Assembly: GCF_900110265.1 (NCBI RefSeq)
Contig: NZ_FODB01000003.1
Span: 1-64,000 of the forward strand
Reading direction: 5' to 3'
Length of the DNA: 64,000 nucleotides
DNA from: Vreelandella aquamarina
GTDB taxonomy: Bacteria; Pseudomonadota; Gammaproteobacteria; Pseudomonadales; Halomonadaceae
In this document: positions 1-10,198 of the stretch, in pieces
Layout: the number at the start of each line of letters is the position of its first letter
Position numbering within the stretch: position 1 is the first letter of the stretch
Made by a program: the position numbers and the translations under genes
Notes under the pieces: generated by a model
Told to the model about the DNA's origin: nothing
The model's database searches: none
Seen by the model: the letters and a program-made list of their open reading frames with translations, nothing else

Positions 1-254
1 GATAGCTATTGGGCTTCGAGTTTCATGGCCCTCTCGCCCAGATGTGGCTGCCTCATATGCGGTTCCTGTTCGTCGGGCCAGGAGTTTGCCTACAGCTTCC
101 TTCAGATTCCGCCTCACGACGAACACCCTTGCTGTTCAGCTAACGGTTCCCGCTATCAGGGTCCGTAGGGGACTTTCACCCCCAAGTCATCCGGCCAACC
201 ACCACGGCGGACCGGATAGCGCCTAATTGGCGCTGCGCGCCATGCCTGGCGCAC
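1..254 (-). mobile_element. Group II intron, 5' end (probably bacterial class C), truncated by window edge
   Basis: Read on the minus strand, the segment starts at 254 with GTGCGCC, matching the GUGYG start of group II introns. It contains a GGTGAAAGTCCCC motif (near 170-183) of the kind found in domain I of many bacterial introns. The start lies 10 nt past the stem of the dacA terminator, directly after its T-tract, which is the usual landing place of class C introns. The reverse-transcriptase ORF and domains V-VI would lie outside the window, so completeness is unknown. A 60-codon plus-strand ORF here (44-226) is most likely an antisense artefact. Class C membership is inferred from the insertion site. 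Confidence 0.7.
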
Positions 255-257
255 CAA

Positions 258-289
258 TAAAAAACCCCGCCAACGAGCCATTGGCGGGG
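258..289 (-). terminator. Rho-independent terminator of dacA
   Basis: A perfect 9-bp stem (CCCCGCCAA at 265-273 with TTGGCGGGG at 281-289) and a 7-nt loop are followed on the minus strand by six T residues. It sits 18 bp after the dacA stop codon. The intron begins at 254, just past the T-tract. Confidence 0.9.
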
Positions 290-306
290 CCTGAACCGCA
301 ATAGGG

Positions 307-1740
307 TTAGAGGCTGGCGTTAACCACCATGCAATCTATACCTTGCGCCTGAAGTGTTTGGCAGGCTTGGCGCGCCTGGGCTTCGTTAAGCGACACGACA
401 CGAGCGCGAAAGACAGGGGTTTGCCCTTGATGCTGATCAATCGCGACCTGCCCACCTACGCTACTAGGTAAGCGCTGGACGGCTTGGCGCGCAAGCTGCT
501 CTGCTTGCGACGCCTGACTAAACGCTCCCACTTGAATCCCCCAACCAGCGGGTGCCGACTGCCCGGAAGAAGACGCTGTTGCTAAAACGCGCTCTTGCTC
601 AATAAATGCCTGAAGCGGATCTTGCGAGGCGGTCTCCGGGCCATCTTCCCGGTCTTGCTGTGCCTGAATCAGCTGAGCCTCTACGTTTTGGGCTGACGCA
701 TTGGAGGCTGTGTTTGCAGGCACAGAGGCCTCAGAGGAAGGTCGCGTTGGTGATAGCGAGGTGGCGGACACATTAGCCATCATGGGCTGTGTGGCGGGCA
801 AAGCTCCGGGAGATTGAGGGCGCGGCTGTGAAAGTGGCTGAGCAGGCCCCGCAAACCCCATAAACTCATTGGAGAAGCTGGTATTAGCCAGCCAAGAGCG
901 CTGGTCACGTAGCGATGCCCGCATAAAGCTACGATCTAGAAGGTCTGCCATATGAGTATCGCGGGATGATGAGCTAAACCCACCCATGACCACCGCCACC
1001 ATTCGACGGCCATCGTGCACGGCGGTCGTGGCCACGTTAAAACCCGAGGCGCGAATAAAGCCGGTTTTAAGACCATCTGCTCCTGGGTAATCGCGCACTA
1101 AGCGGTTATGGCTGGTATGGCGAGTACCGCGATAGGTAAATTCCTGCAAACCAAAATAGTGGTAGTACTGAGGAAAATCCTGCATCACGCGGACCGAGAG
1201 TGTCAGCATATCGCGCGCAGAGGTAATTTGTTGGTCGTCTGGCAAACCTGAAGCGTTACGGAATGTGGTGGCGTTCATTCCAAGCTCGCGGGCTTTCGCC
1301 GTCATTAAGTTGGCAAATCGCTGCTCGCTGCCGCCCAACGCTTCAGCAACCACCACCGCCACGTCATTGGCTGAACGCACTGCCAAAGCACGTATAGCAG
1401 TATCCACCGGGATAGAACTGCCAGCCGACAGCCACAGTTTGGTTGCAGGCATCGCCGCTGCCTGCGCAGAGACAGACAGAGGCTGATTGAGACTTAACGT
1501 GCCGTTTTCTAACGCTTCAAACGTCAGATATAACGTCATCATTTTGGTTAACGAGGCGGGATAGCGCGGCTCATCAGCATTTTCGGCATACAGCACTTCA
1601 CCGTTTTCAAGGTCGACGACGATACCCGCGTAGCGCGGATTCGCGTGGGCACTCGTGCTCCCAATCAACGTCACGACCAGCATTACCAACCACCACTGAC
1701 ATACCCAAGGCACTGCGCCCATTCCGCGTGTTGTTGCCAT
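307..1740 (-). CDS. dacA: D-alanyl-D-alanine carboxypeptidase (PBP5/6 type) with C-terminal SPOR domain
   Basis: Serine DD-peptidase that trims the terminal D-Ala from peptidoglycan pentapeptides. An N-terminal signal peptide or membrane segment spans about residues 12-33. The penicillin-binding fold follows with catalytic SLTK (63-66), SAN (123-125) and KTG (225-227). A low-complexity Pro/Ser/Gln linker (about 295-390) leads to a C-terminal SPOR-like domain (about 398-477) starting near GWGIQVGAFS. SPOR domains bind denuded septal glycan, so this enzyme may act at the division site. Escherichia coli DacA has no SPOR domain. The ATG at 1740 is preceded by GAGG at proper spacing. A terminator follows; transcription looks monocistronic. 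Confidence 0.93.
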   Translation of the reverse strand: MATTRGMGAVPWVCQWWLVMLVVTLIGSTSAHANPRYAGIVVDLENGEVLYAENADEPRYPASLTKMMTLYLTFEALENGTLSLNQPLSVSAQAAAMPATKLWLSAGSSIPVDTAIRALAVRSANDVAVVVAEALGGSEQRFANLMTAKARELGMNATTFRNASGLPDDQQITSARDMLTLSVRVMQDFPQYYHYFGLQEFTYRGTRHTSHNRLVRDYPGADGLKTGFIRASGFNVATTAVHDGRRMVAVVMGGFSSSSRDTHMADLLDRSFMRASLRDQRSWLANTSFSNEFMGFAGPAQPLSQPRPQSPGALPATQPMMANVSATSLSPTRPSSEASVPANTASNASAQNVEAQLIQAQQDREDGPETASQDPLQAFIEQERVLATASSSGQSAPAGWGIQVGAFSQASQAEQLARQAVQRLPSSVGGQVAIDQHQGQTPVFRARVVSLNEAQARQACQTLQAQGIDCMVVNASL

Positions 1741-1904
1741 ACCGACCTCTTACTGATTGATCACCCCGCCCGATACGCTGCTACTCTCCACGGCGGCTGC
1801 TTTAGCCTAGCATGCCTACCATAGAAATTGAGCCTCCCACAGTTGATTCAGTCGAATCAGATGAATCGCCACAATACGCTTTGGTTTACTCATCGTACAG
1901 ACGT

Positions 1905-1933
1905 AAAAAAACCGACCCCAGAGGGCCGGTTTT
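1905..1933 (-). terminator. Terminator of the alpha operon after rplQ
   Basis: An AACCG/CGGTT outer stem with an inner CCC/GGG pairing closes a short loop. On the minus strand it is followed by seven T residues. It lies 28 bp past the rplQ stop and ends the long ribosomal protein cluster. The 1741-1904 stretch between it and dacA holds only a presumed, unidentified dacA promoter. Confidence 0.85.
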
Positions 1934-1960
1934 CATTGTGCCTGAAAGAAGGAGTAGTAC

Positions 1961-2347
1961 TTACTCAGCTACTGCTTCTTCTTCAGCTACCGGACGGTCT
2001 ACTAGCTCAACGTACGCCATAGGCGCGTTGTCGCCGGTGCGGAAACCGCACTTGAGAATACGGATGTAACCACCCGGACGCTCGGCGTAACGCGGACCCA
2101 GCTCGTTGAACAGTTTGCCGACGGCTTCTTTGGAGCGCGTACGAGCAAACGCCAGACGGCGGTTTGCAACGCTATCCTGCTTAGCCAGGGTGATCAGCGG
2201 CTCGATAACGCGACGCAGTTCCTTGGCTTTAGGCAGGGTTGTCTTGATAACTTCATGTTCGACCAGCGAGACAGACATGTTTTTAAACATGGCCTGACGG
2301 TGCGAGCTGGTGCGATTCAGATGACGACCACTCTTACGATGACGCAT
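1961..2347 (-). CDS. rplQ: 50S ribosomal protein L17
   Basis: Last gene of the alpha operon, 128 residues (Escherichia coli 127). The N-terminus [17 protein letters not shown] and the following helix-rich core are typical of L17, which binds 23S rRNA near the exit tunnel. The tail after about residue 118 (VAEEEAVAE) is acidic. It starts 39 bp after the rpoA stop and is followed by a strong terminator. Confidence 0.98.
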   Translation of the reverse strand: MRHRKSGRHLNRTSSHRQAMFKNMSVSLVEHEVIKTTLPKAKELRRVIEPLITLAKQDSVANRRLAFARTRSKEAVGKLFNELGPRYAERPGGYIRILKCGFRTGDNAPMAYVELVDRPVAEEEAVAE

Positions 2348-2386
2348 GGTTGTGATTCCTTACCAAACTGGGACTCAAGTCGACAC

Positions 2387-3382
2387 TCACGCGGAGGCCT
2401 TGTCGTCCTTCAGGCTAGCGGGTGGCCAATTTTCCAGCCGCATACCGAGGGACAAGCCACGCGCCGCCAATACATCTTTGATTTCATTCAAAGACTTTTT
2501 ACCGAGGTTCGGGGTCTTCAGCAGCTCCACTTCCGTGCGCTGAATCAGATCACCGATGTAGTAGATATTCTCGGCTTTGAGGCAGTTAGCGCTGCGTACG
2601 GTCAACTCAAGATCGTCTACGGGGCGCAATAGGATCGGATCGACGTGATCCTCTTCCTCTTCGACTTCCTGCTCTTTATCAGCTTCCAGGTCGACGAAGG
2701 CGGCCAGCTGCTCTTGCAGAATGGTCGCACTGCGACGGATAGCCTCTTCCGGATCCAGGGTACCGTCAGTTTCCAGGTCGATAATCAGCTTATCGAGGTC
2801 GGTGCGCTGCTCAACACGAGCGGCTTCGACCGAGTAGGAAACACGACGAACAGGGCTGAAGGTGGCATCCAGCTGCAGGCGGCCAATAGCACGGGTCTCT
2901 TCATCAGAGCCACGAGCGTCAGCCGGTTCGTAACCACGACCCAGCGCTACTTTAAGCTGAATTTTCAGCTCGGCACCTTCATTGACATGTGCAATGACGT
3001 GGTCCGGGTTGACGATTTCGACGCTATGATCAAGCGCAATGTCGCCAGCGGTGACGACGGCTGGGCCCTGCTTGTTCAGCGAGAGCACCGCCTCATCGCG
3101 GCTGTGCATCTTGATCGCAACATCTTTCAAGTTCAGGAGGATTTCGATGACATCTTCCTGCACCCCTTCGAGTGCACTGTATTCGTGCTCTACACCGGCA
3201 ATTTCAGCCTCTACCACGGCAGCGCCGGGCATGGATGAAAGCAGAATGCGACGAAGTGCATTCCCCAGGGTGTGGCCAAAGCCGCGCTCGAACGGTTCGA
3301 GAACGATTTTGGCATGATGTGCGCTGATTTCTTCGACCTTGATGTCGCGAGGGCGAAGAAACTCTGTCACTGAACGCTGCAT
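2387..3382 (-). CDS. rpoA: RNA polymerase alpha subunit
   Basis: 331 residues. The N-terminal dimerisation domain carries [15 protein letters not shown] (39-53), which nucleates beta and beta' assembly. An acidic linker (about 233-247, Glu-rich) joins it to the C-terminal domain with [12 protein letters not shown] (262-273), whose Arg corresponds to the UP-element-binding R265 of Escherichia coli, and [10 protein letters not shown] near 288-297. It is the fourth gene of the rpsM-rpsK-rpsD-rpoA-rplQ set, the usual gammaproteobacterial arrangement that ties polymerase to ribosome synthesis. Confidence 0.99.
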   Translation of the reverse strand: MQRSVTEFLRPRDIKVEEISAHHAKIVLEPFERGFGHTLGNALRRILLSSMPGAAVVEAEIAGVEHEYSALEGVQEDVIEILLNLKDVAIKMHSRDEAVLSLNKQGPAVVTAGDIALDHSVEIVNPDHVIAHVNEGAELKIQLKVALGRGYEPADARGSDEETRAIGRLQLDATFSPVRRVSYSVEAARVEQRTDLDKLIIDLETDGTLDPEEAIRRSATILQEQLAAFVDLEADKEQEVEEEEDHVDPILLRPVDDLELTVRSANCLKAENIYYIGDLIQRTEVELLKTPNLGKKSLNEIKDVLAARGLSLGMRLENWPPASLKDDKASA

Positions 3383-3507
3383 ATGAACACCTTTCAGGCT
3401 GCCAAACGGATACTGAGTACTCTAAAGCACGATACTCAAGAGCATCTGGGCGGTTAGCTTTGCTATCCCGCCCAGGCCTCAAGAAGCAGAAACGTAAATC
3501 AAACTGC

Positions 3508-4128
3508 TTACTTGGAGTACAGCTCGACGATCAGGTTTTCGTTGATGTCGGCAGTCAGGTCACCGCGTTCAGGCAGAGCCTTGAAAGTGCCTTCCATCTT
3601 CTTGGCGTCGATTTCGATCCAAGTGATGTCTCCACGGTTGGCAGCAATGCTCAACGCGCTTTGAATACGAGCTTGGTTCTTCGCCTTTTCGCGAACAGAT
3701 ACCACGTCACCCGGCTTCACTTGGTAGGAAGCTACGTTAACGGTGCGGCCGTTCACGGAAATCGCCTTGTGGCTGACCAGCTGACGCGCTTCAGAGCGAG
3801 TCGAGCCGAAGCCCATACGGTAGACGACGTTATCCAGTCGGGATTCAAGCAGCTGCAACAATACTTCACCCGTCGCACCTTTCAGGCGAGCGGCTTCTTT
3901 GTAATAGTTGCGGAACTGCTTTTCGAGTACGCCATACATACGGCGTACTTTCTGCTTCTCACGAAGCTGCAAGCCGTAGTCGGAAAGACGCTGACGACGC
4001 TGGCCGTGTACACCCGGGATTTGCTCGGATTTACACTTTTTCTCGAAGGGAGTCACGCCACTCTTCAGGAAGAGGTCGGTGCCTTCACGACGAGACAATT
4101 TGCACTTAGGTCCAATATAACGAGCCAT
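3508..4128 (-). CDS. rpsD: 30S ribosomal protein S4
   Basis: 206 residues, the same length as Escherichia coli S4. It has the [17 protein letters not shown]-terminus and an S4 RNA-binding domain (about 95-160) with [11 protein letters not shown]4 is a primary 16S rRNA binder and, in enterobacteria, the translational repressor of the alpha operon acting at the rpsM leader. It starts 12 bp after the rpsK stop. Confidence 0.98.
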   Translation of the reverse strand: MARYIGPKCKLSRREGTDLFLKSGVTPFEKKCKSEQIPGVHGQRRQRLSDYGLQLREKQKVRRMYGVLEKQFRNYYKEAARLKGATGEVLLQLLESRLDNVVYRMGFGSTRSEARQLVSHKAISVNGRTVNVASYQVKPGDVVSVREKAKNQARIQSALSIAANRGDITWIEIDAKKMEGTFKALPERGDLTADINENLIVELYSK

Positions 4129-4140
4129 GAATCTGTCTCC

Positions 4141-4527
4141 TTAAACGCGGCGTTTCTTAGGCGGACGGCAGCCATTATGGGGAATGGGCGTCGCGTCTAC
4201 GATGCTTTGCACGCGGAAGCCGGCGGCATTCAGTGCGCGCACGGCGGATTCACGGCCGGGACCGGGGCCTTTGACCAGCACGTCTACGTTTTTCACACCA
4301 TACTCGGCTGCAGCAGTCGCTGCACGTTCACTTGCTACTTGAGCAGCGAACGGGGTGCTCTTGCGAGAACCACGAAAACCCGAACCACCGGCTGTTGCCC
4401 AAGAGAGAGCATTGCCCTGGCGGTCTGTGATCGTCACGATCGTGTTGTTAAAAGAGGCATGGATGTGCGCTACGGCGTCCACTACCTGCTTTTTAACCTT
4501 TTTACGGTTACTACGCGGGTTAGCCAT
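4141..4527 (-). CDS. rpsK: 30S ribosomal protein S11
   Basis: 128 residues. Contains [17 protein letters not shown] and the C-terminal [15 protein letters not shown] characteristic of S11, a platform protein beside the Shine-Dalgarno helix. It lies between rpsM and rpsD in the alpha operon. Confidence 0.98.
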   Translation of the reverse strand: MANPRSNRKKVKKQVVDAVAHIHASFNNTIVTITDRQGNALSWATAGGSGFRGSRKSTPFAAQVASERAATAAAEYGVKNVDVLVKGPGPGRESAVRALNAAGFRVQSIVDATPIPHNGCRPPKKRRV

Positions 4528-4579
4528 GTTGATGTCTATTCCTGTCTTAACGTCAGCTCTCTATTAAAGAGCCTGCGTG

Positions 4580-4936
4580 TTATTTGCGGATCGGCTTACG
4601 CGGGCCCTTACGGGTACGCGCGTTAGTCTTAGTCCGCTGACCACGCAGCGGAAGACTACGACGATGACGCAGACCACGGTAGCAGCCTAAGTCCATGAGA
4701 CGCTTGATGTTAAGCGTGACATCACGACGAAGGTCGCCTTCTACGGTAAACTTACCAACTTCAGAACGCAGGGTATCCAGCTCGTCGCCAGACAGATCCT
4801 GGATCTTGGCAGTCGGCGCAATACCGGCAGCAGCACAGATGTGCTGAGCGCGAGTACGGCCAATCCCGAAGATATAGGTCAGCGAGATCGCCGCATGCTT
4901 GTTGTCCGGGATATTGACGCCTGCAATACGGGCCAT
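4580..4936 (-). CDS. rpsM: 30S ribosomal protein S13
   Basis: 118 residues. [15 protein letters not shown] start, a helix-two-turn-helix ([13 protein letters not shown]) and a basic tail ([18 protein letters not shown]) that reaches the P-site tRNA. First gene of the alpha operon; the preceding gap carries an inverted repeat that may be the S4-responsive leader. Confidence 0.98.
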   Translation of the reverse strand: MARIAGVNIPDNKHAAISLTYIFGIGRTRAQHICAAAGIAPTAKIQDLSGDELDTLRSEVGKFTVEGDLRRDVTLNIKRLMDLGCYRGLRHRRSLPLRGQRTKTNARTRKGPRKPIRK

Positions 4937-4994
4937 CAGCTTACTCCGAAATTTGAGCGGCTTGCTCGTTTATTCATCTACAAAAGGCGCAACA

Positions 4995-5031
4995 GCATAC
5001 CCCTTTAAGAGCCCTAAGGCAAGGGGTATGC
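4995..5031. promoter_or_regulatory. 11-bp perfect inverted repeat between rpmJ and rpsM
   Basis: GCATACCCCTT (4995-5005) pairs with AAGGGGTATGC (5021-5031) across 15 nt. On the minus strand no T-run follows closely, so it does not read as a simple terminator. It lies 59 bp upstream of rpsM, where Escherichia coli carries the alpha-operon leader bound by S4. A regulatory role is inferred from position only. Confidence 0.5.
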
Positions 5032-5057
5032 CGGCACCGGCTTAATACAGCCCAGGT

Positions 5058-5171
5058 TTAGCCCTGGCGCTGTTTGTGCCGCGGTTCGATGCAAATGACG
5101 CGAACAGCGCCATTGCGACGAATAATCTTACAGTTACGGCACATCTTCTTTACGGAAGCTCGAACTTTCAT
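5058..5171 (-). CDS. rpmJ: 50S ribosomal protein L36 (zinc-binding form)
   Basis: 37 residues, [15 protein letters not shown]... to ...RHKQRQG. Cys11, Cys14, Cys27 and His32 form the zinc site of the C+ type. It follows secY by 28 bp as the last gene of the spc operon. Confidence 0.96.
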   Translation of the reverse strand: MKVRASVKKMCRNCKIIRRNGAVRVICIEPRHKQRQG

Positions 5172-5199
5172 CGTTCTCTCCAATTCGCAACGGCGCGCC

Positions 5200-6531
5200 T
5201 CAGCGCATGATGCCGCCGCTACCGTAGCCTTTCAGGTTGGACTTCTTCATCACTGAGTCATATTGATGCGACATGAGATGCGACTGCACCTGGGCCATGA
5301 AGTCCATGATGACCACTACCACGATCAGAAGCGACGTGCCGCCGAAGAAGAACGGTACGTTCCACGCTACGATCAGGAACTGGGGCATCAAGGAAACCGC
5401 AGTGATATACAAGGCACCGAACAGAGTGAGACGAGTCATCACCTTGTCGATATAGCGAGCGGTCTGCTCGCCGGGGCGAATGCCCGGCAGGAAGGCGCCT
5501 GACTTTTTCAAATTGTCAGCCACATCCTTGGGGTTGAAGACCAGCGCTGTGTAAAAGAAGCAGAAGAATACCACTGCCGCCGCGAAAAGCAAGATGTAAA
5601 GCGGTTGGCCGGGGCCTAACGCTTGTGATGCACGCTGCAACCACTCCATTCCTTCACCAGCACCCACCCACTGACCGATAGAGGCCGGGAAGAGAAGAAT
5701 ACTGGAAGCAAAAATAGCTGGAATAACACCCGCCATATTCACTTTCAAAGGTAAGTAGCTGCTTTGGCCTGCATACATCTTATTGCCGACCTGACGTCGC
5801 GGGTAGTTCACTTTAAGGCGGCGTTGACCGCGCTCAATGAACACCACAAACGCAACGGTGGCAATACCTAGCACTGACAGCGCTAACAGCGGAAGAACAT
5901 TCCAGGCCCCTTCATTGCGAGCAAGCTCAAACGCTTGCCCCACGGCACTGGGCAGCCCAGCGACGATCCCTGCGAAGATCAGCAGCGATATGCCGTTGCC
6001 GATACCCTTCTCAGTGATCTGCTCACCTAGCCACATCATAAACACCGCGCCTGACACAAATGTGATGATCGCAGTGAAATAGAAGCTGAAGTCAGCGCTG
6101 TAAGCGATGCCTTGGCTAGCCAGACCCACGGACATACCGGTAGCCTGGACAAGTGCCAGTATCACCGTGCCGTAGCGGGTGTACTGGCTGATCTTGCGGC
6201 GGCCAGCCTCACCCTCTTTCTTGAGCTGTTCAAGATGAGGGGAGACCGCAGTCATAAGCTGCATGATAATCGACGCCGATATATAAGGCATAATGCCCAA
6301 GGCGAGGACGCTCATGCGCTCCAGGGCGCCACCCGAGAACATGTTAAACATGCCTAGGATGGTGCCCTGTTGCTCCCTAAACAAGGCAGCAAGCTGGTCA
6401 GGATTGATACCGGGAACGGGAATGTGGGCACCGATACGGTACACCACGATGGCGAGGAGCACGAAGCGCAAACGCGCCCACAGTTCACTCAGACCGCTGC
6501 CCATCGCCGGCATATTTCCTGACTTGGCCAT
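5200..6531 (-). CDS. secY: Protein translocase subunit SecY
   Basis: 443 residues with about ten transmembrane helices, the channel of the inner-membrane Sec translocon. Typical segments are [15 protein letters not shown] and the cytoplasmic loop [19 protein letters not shown]. It partners with SecE (32346-32729) and SecG. The start codon directly abuts the rplO stop. Escherichia coli SecY has the same length. Confidence 0.98.
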   Translation of the reverse strand: MAKSGNMPAMGSGLSELWARLRFVLLAIVVYRIGAHIPVPGINPDQLAALFREQQGTILGMFNMFSGGALERMSVLALGIMPYISASIIMQLMTAVSPHLEQLKKEGEAGRRKISQYTRYGTVILALVQATGMSVGLASQGIAYSADFSFYFTAIITFVSGAVFMMWLGEQITEKGIGNGISLLIFAGIVAGLPSAVGQAFELARNEGAWNVLPLLALSVLGIATVAFVVFIERGQRRLKVNYPRRQVGNKMYAGQSSYLPLKVNMAGVIPAIFASSILLFPASIGQWVGAGEGMEWLQRASQALGPGQPLYILLFAAAVVFFCFFYTALVFNPKDVADNLKKSGAFLPGIRPGEQTARYIDKVMTRLTLFGALYITAVSLMPQFLIVAWNVPFFFGGTSLLIVVVVIMDFMAQVQSHLMSHQYDSVMKKSNLKGYGSGGIMR

Positions 6532-6966
6532 TTAGTCCTCTACCTTGCCGCCAGCGGCTTCGATCGCTTCACGGGCACCTTTGGTGACCTTGATACCACG
6601 AACGGTAACCGCCTTGTTCAGTTCGCCAGAAAGGATGATCTTCGCGTGTTGCGTAGCATCCTTCAGCACGTTGGCTTGCTTCAGAGTTTCCATGGTGACT
6701 TCGTCACCGGCAACCTTGGCAAGCTCGGCCAGGCGTACTTCTTCAGACACCAGCGACTTAGCAGACGTGAAGCCGAATTTCGGCAGACGACGCTGCAGCG
6801 GCATCTGACCGCCTTCGAAACCAGGCTTGACGCTGCCGCCACTGCGTGATTTCTGACCTTTGTGGCCACGGCCGCCGGTCTTACCAAGACCGGAACCGAT
6901 ACCACGACCAACGCGCTTTTCAGCGTGTTTGGAGCCCGGTGCCGGGCTCAGGGTATTGAGTTTCAT
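6532..6966 (-). CDS. rplO: 50S ribosomal protein L15
   Basis: 144 residues. N-terminus [18 protein letters not shown] followed by a Gly-rich basic extension ([19 protein letters not shown]) that threads through 23S rRNA. Located between rpmD and secY, the spc operon position. Confidence 0.98.
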   Translation of the reverse strand: MKLNTLSPAPGSKHAEKRVGRGIGSGLGKTGGRGHKGQKSRSGGSVKPGFEGGQMPLQRRLPKFGFTSAKSLVSEEVRLAELAKVAGDEVTMETLKQANVLKDATQHAKIILSGELNKAVTVRGIKVTKGAREAIEAAGGKVED

Positions 6967-6969
6967 GGA

Positions 6970-7152
6970 TTACTCTCCCTCAACGCGCACAAGGTAGTTA
7001 ACCTTGTGGATCATGCCGCGTACGGCAGGGGTGTCTTCCAGCTCAACCGTATGACCGATGCGACGCAAACCCAGGCCTTTCATAGTAGCCTTGTGCTTGG
7101 GCAAAACGCCGATGGTGCTGCGGATCTGGGTAACCTTGATCGTTGCTGCCAT
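6970..7152 (-). CDS. rpmD: 50S ribosomal protein L30
   Basis: 60 residues, the usual bacterial short form. [19 protein letters not shown] and [19 protein letters not shown] are family hallmarks. Three bases separate it from rplO. Confidence 0.97.
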   Translation of the reverse strand: MAATIKVTQIRSTIGVLPKHKATMKGLGLRRIGHTVELEDTPAVRGMIHKVNYLVRVEGE

Positions 7153-7158
7153 GGTGCC

Positions 7159-7659
7159 TTACCCCGTGATCGCTTCGACAGACAGACCGCGCTTAGCGGC
7201 CACGTCTTCCGGTGCTTGCATGGAGGAGAGACCTTTGACAGTCGCCCGTACCACGTTAACCGGGTTGGTGGAACCGTAGCACTTGGCCAGTACATCGTGA
7301 ACGCCGGCCAGCTCTAATACAGAGCGCATGGCGCCACCAGCGATGATACCGGTACCTTCAGAGGCCGGCTGCATGTACACCTTGGAAGCACCGTGACGGG
7401 CTTTTACCGGGTACTGCAGTGTGTGGCCTGCAAGGTTAACCTTGACCATGTTGCGACGAGCTTGGTCCATCGCTTTCTGGATTGCGACCGGCACTTCACG
7501 CGCCTTGCCACGACCGAAACCGACACGACCTTTACCATCACCAACGACGGTCAGTGCGGTGAAGCCGAAAATACGACCACCTTTGACCACCTTGGCGACG
7601 CGGTTGACCTGCACTAACTTCTCTTGCAGATCGCCGCTTTGCTGTTCGTTCTTCGCCAT
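7159..7659 (-). CDS. rpsE: 30S ribosomal protein S5
   Basis: 166 residues. Double-stranded RNA-binding N-domain with [19 protein letters not shown], then the S5 C-domain with [18 protein letters not shown]. It contacts S4 and S8 and affects decoding fidelity. Spc operon, between rplR and rpmD. Confidence 0.98.
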   Translation of the reverse strand: MAKNEQQSGDLQEKLVQVNRVAKVVKGGRIFGFTALTVVGDGKGRVGFGRGKAREVPVAIQKAMDQARRNMVKVNLAGHTLQYPVKARHGASKVYMQPASEGTGIIAGGAMRSVLELAGVHDVLAKCYGSTNPVNVVRATVKGLSSMQAPEDVAAKRGLSVEAITG

Positions 7660-7670
7660 CGTAAAACCCT

Positions 7671-8021
7671 TTAGAATTCCAGGCCGCCTTCACGAGCGGC
7701 GTCGGCCAGAGCCTTGACGCGACCGTGATACTTAAAGCCAGCACGGTCGAAGGCCACCTGGGTGATGCCTGCTTCTTTAGCGCGCTCAGCAATCAGAGCA
7801 CCGACCTTAGAGGCCGCGTCTGTGTTGCCGGTCGCACCCTCGCGCAGTGCTTTGTCCAGCGTAGAAGCACTGGCTAGCACTTTGCCACCATCCGGCGAGA
7901 TAATCTGCGCATAGATGTGACGCGGGGTACGGTTGACGCACAGGCGATACACGCCCAGCTCGCGGATCTTGGCGCGAGCGCGGCGGGCACGACGGAGACG
8001 AGATTCTTTCTTCGCGTTCAT
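7671..8021 (-). CDS. rplR: 50S ribosomal protein L18
   Basis: 116 residues (Escherichia coli 117). Basic N-terminus [19 protein letters not shown], then the 5S rRNA-binding fold ending [18 protein letters not shown]. It joins L5 and L25 on 5S rRNA. Confidence 0.98.
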   Translation of the reverse strand: MNAKKESRLRRARRARAKIRELGVYRLCVNRTPRHIYAQIISPDGGKVLASASTLDKALREGATGNTDAASKVGALIAERAKEAGITQVAFDRAGFKYHGRVKALADAAREGGLEF

Positions 8022-8030
8022 AACCCTGCC

Positions 8031-8561
8031 TTACTTCTTCTTGGCTTCTTTGCGACGCACCTGCTCGTCGGCGTACCGTACACCTTTGCCTTTATACGGC
8101 TCTGGCGGACGGAAGGCGCGGATTTCCGCGGCGCACTGACCGAGCATCTGCTTGTCCGCGCTTTTCAGCACGATCACGGTGTTTTTCGGCGTTTCCGCTG
8201 TAACACCCTTAGGCAGTTCGTAGTCGACCGGGTGCGAGAAGCCCAGTGAAAGATTGAGCGTCTGGCCCTTAGCTTGGGCACGATAACCGACGCCAACAAT
8301 TTCGAGAGTTTTTGTGAAACCCTCGGATACGCCCGTTACCAGGTTCTGAACCAAGGCGCGGGTAGTACCGGCCATTGCCCAGCTCTTGGCAGACTCACTC
8401 GGGGCGAAGGTCAGCTGACCATCTTCTTGAGCGATCACCACGTCTTGGTGAACGGTCATAGATAGTGTGCCCTGGCCGCCTTTGGCGGTCAGCTGGTCGG
8501 CATTGATTTTAATCTCAACGCCGGCAGGCACTTTAACCGGATATTTCGCTATGCGGGACAT
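8031..8561 (-). CDS. rplF: 50S ribosomal protein L6
   Basis: 176 residues with two L6 repeats. [18 protein letters not shown] opens the first; [19 protein letters not shown] closes the second near the sarcin-ricin loop. Follows rpsH by 9 bp. Confidence 0.98.
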   Translation of the reverse strand: MSRIAKYPVKVPAGVEIKINADQLTAKGGQGTLSMTVHQDVVIAQEDGQLTFAPSESAKSWAMAGTTRALVQNLVTGVSEGFTKTLEIVGVGYRAQAKGQTLNLSLGFSHPVDYELPKGVTAETPKNTVIVLKSADKQMLGQCAAEIRAFRPPEPYKGKGVRYADEQVRRKEAKKK

Positions 8562-8570
8562 TCCAGCCTC

Positions 8571-8963
8571 CTAGAATACGGTGCAGATGACTTCGCCACC
8601 GACGCCTGCTTGGCGCGCGGCACGATCGGTCATGACACCATTAGAGGTGGTGACAATCGCGATACCCAGACCATCGGCGACCTTAGGCAGGTTGTCCTTG
8701 CCTTTGTACTGGCGCAGAGACGGCTTGGAAACCCGCTGAATGTGCTCAATAACCGGCTTGCCCTCAAAGTACTTGAGAGTAACGGTCAGCTCGGGTTTAA
8801 CGCCTTCAGCCACCGTAAAGTCAGTAATGTAGCCTTCTTCCTTTAGCACTCGGGCCACTTCAACTTTCAGCTTGGAGGACGGCATGGTAGCCGTCTCCTT
8901 GGTGGCCATCTGCGCATTGCGGATACGGGTAAACATATCCGCCAGAGTGTCTTGCATGCTCAT
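8571..8963 (-). CDS. rpsH: 30S ribosomal protein S8
   Basis: 130 residues. N-terminus [19 protein letters not shown] and C-terminal [19 protein letters not shown] are typical. In Escherichia coli S8 is the translational repressor of the spc operon, acting near the start of rplE. Confidence 0.98.
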   Translation of the reverse strand: MSMQDTLADMFTRIRNAQMATKETATMPSSKLKVEVARVLKEEGYITDFTVAEGVKPELTVTLKYFEGKPVIEHIQRVSKPSLRQYKGKDNLPKVADGLGIAIVTTSNGVMTDRAARQAGVGGEVICTVF

Positions 8964-8995
8964 TTAATGTGCGCTCCTGATGATTCTACGTAGCG

Positions 8996-9301
8996 TTACC
9001 AGCTGGACTTTTTCAGACCAGGGACGTCGCCACGCATGGCGGCTTCACGCAGCTTGTTACGGCCGAGACCGAACTTGTTGTAAAAACCGTGCGGACGGCC
9101 AGTCACGCGGCAGCGGTTACGCTGACGCACCGGGCTTGAGTCGCGCGGCAGTTGCTGCAGCTTCAGCGTCGCCTCGAAACGATCTTCTTCAGAAGCGTTC
9201 ACGTCCGAGATGATTTTCTTGAGCTCTGCGCGCTTAGCCGCATACTTCTCGACTAGCTGAGTACGCTTGAGCTCACGCTCTACCATACTTTTCTTAGCCA
9301 T
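8996..9301 (-). CDS. rpsN: 30S ribosomal protein S14 (zinc-independent form)
   Basis: 101 residues, the long C- form: no CxxC pairs, unlike the 61-residue zinc form. C-terminal [18 protein letters not shown] is conserved. The contrast with the zinc-type L36 of the same operon matches the Escherichia coli pattern. Confidence 0.98.
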   Translation of the reverse strand: MAKKSMVERELKRTQLVEKYAAKRAELKKIISDVNASEEDRFEATLKLQQLPRDSSPVRQRNRCRVTGRPHGFYNKFGLGRNKLREAAMRGDVPGLKKSSW

Positions 9302-9311
9302 GATCCAACCC

Positions 9312-9851
9312 TTATTTCTTGAACGGGAAGTTCAGTGCTGCAAGCAGCGCACGACCTTCCTCGTCGGTGTTGGCGGTAGTAGTGATAGTGACGTCCAGCC
9401 CCCGTACGCGATCGATTTTATCATACTCGATCTCTGGGAAGATGATCTGCTCACGCACACCCATAGAGTAATTGCCGCGACCGTCAAAAGACTTCGGATT
9501 GAGACCACGGAAGTCACGCACGCGAGGAATCGCAATGTTCACCAGACGGTCCAGGAAGTCCCACATACGCGCGGAGCGCAGTGTTACTTTAATACCGATC
9601 GGCCAACCTTCGCGCACCTTGAAGCCCGCGATGGACTTACGTGCTTTAGTTACTAGCGGCTTTTGACCAGAGAGCTTCTCCAGATCGCCGATAGCGTTGT
9701 CGATCAGTTTTTTATCACTGACCGCTTCGCCGATACCCATGTTCAGAGTCACTTTCGTGATCCGGGGTACCTGCATTACGTTGGCGTAGCTGAACTGCTC
9801 TTTGAGTTGAGCCACCACCTCGTTTTGATAACGTTCTTTCAAGTTCGCCAT
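9312..9851 (-). CDS. rplE: 50S ribosomal protein L5
   Basis: 179 residues, as in Escherichia coli. [20 protein letters not shown] start, the [17 protein letters not shown] strand, and C-terminal [19 protein letters not shown]. It anchors 5S rRNA in the central protuberance. Confidence 0.98.
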   Translation of the reverse strand: MANLKERYQNEVVAQLKEQFSYANVMQVPRITKVTLNMGIGEAVSDKKLIDNAIGDLEKLSGQKPLVTKARKSIAGFKVREGWPIGIKVTLRSARMWDFLDRLVNIAIPRVRDFRGLNPKSFDGRGNYSMGVREQIIFPEIEYDKIDRVRGLDVTITTTANTDEEGRALLAALNFPFKK

Positions 9852-9869
9852 TTTGCTACCCGACTCGCG

Positions 9870-10184
9870 TTAGGCGTCGATCTGCGTCTGCGTCGACTTG
9901 TAGATACGTACCTTGGTACCGTCTTCCTTAACTTGGAAGCCGACGCGATCCGCCTTACCGGTCTCCGAATTGAAGATGGCTACGTTGGACGCGTGAATCG
10001 GAGCCTCACGCTCGACGATACCGCCCTGATTACCCGCCATGGGATTGGGCTTGGTGTGACGTTTAATCATGTTCACACCGGACACCACGAAGCGGTTGTC
10101 TAACACCCGCTTAACGGTGCCGCGCTTGCCCTTATCCTTCCCGGCGATGACGATGACTTCATCGTCACGTTTGATCTTTTGCAT
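9870..10184 (-). CDS. rplX: 50S ribosomal protein L24
   Basis: 104 residues with an N-terminal KOW motif ([20 protein letters not shown]). An early assembly protein that nucleates 50S folding. Lies between rplN and rplE. Confidence 0.98.
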   Translation of the reverse strand: MQKIKRDDEVIVIAGKDKGKRGTVKRVLDNRFVVSGVNMIKRHTKPNPMAGNQGGIVEREAPIHASNVAIFNSETGKADRVGFQVKEDGTKVRIYKSTQTQIDA

Positions 10185-10198
10185 ATCCGCCTCGCTCC

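Noticed and set aside
44-226. 60-codon plus-strand ORF at the window start
   Set aside because: It is antisense to the group II intron domain I; no ribosome site or family support.
1843-1870. GATTC/GAATC small inverted repeats upstream of dacA
   Set aside because: Five-base arms are too short to separate from chance.
3460-4626. 388-codon plus-strand ORF across rpsD and rpsK
   Set aside because: Antisense to two certain ribosomal protein genes.
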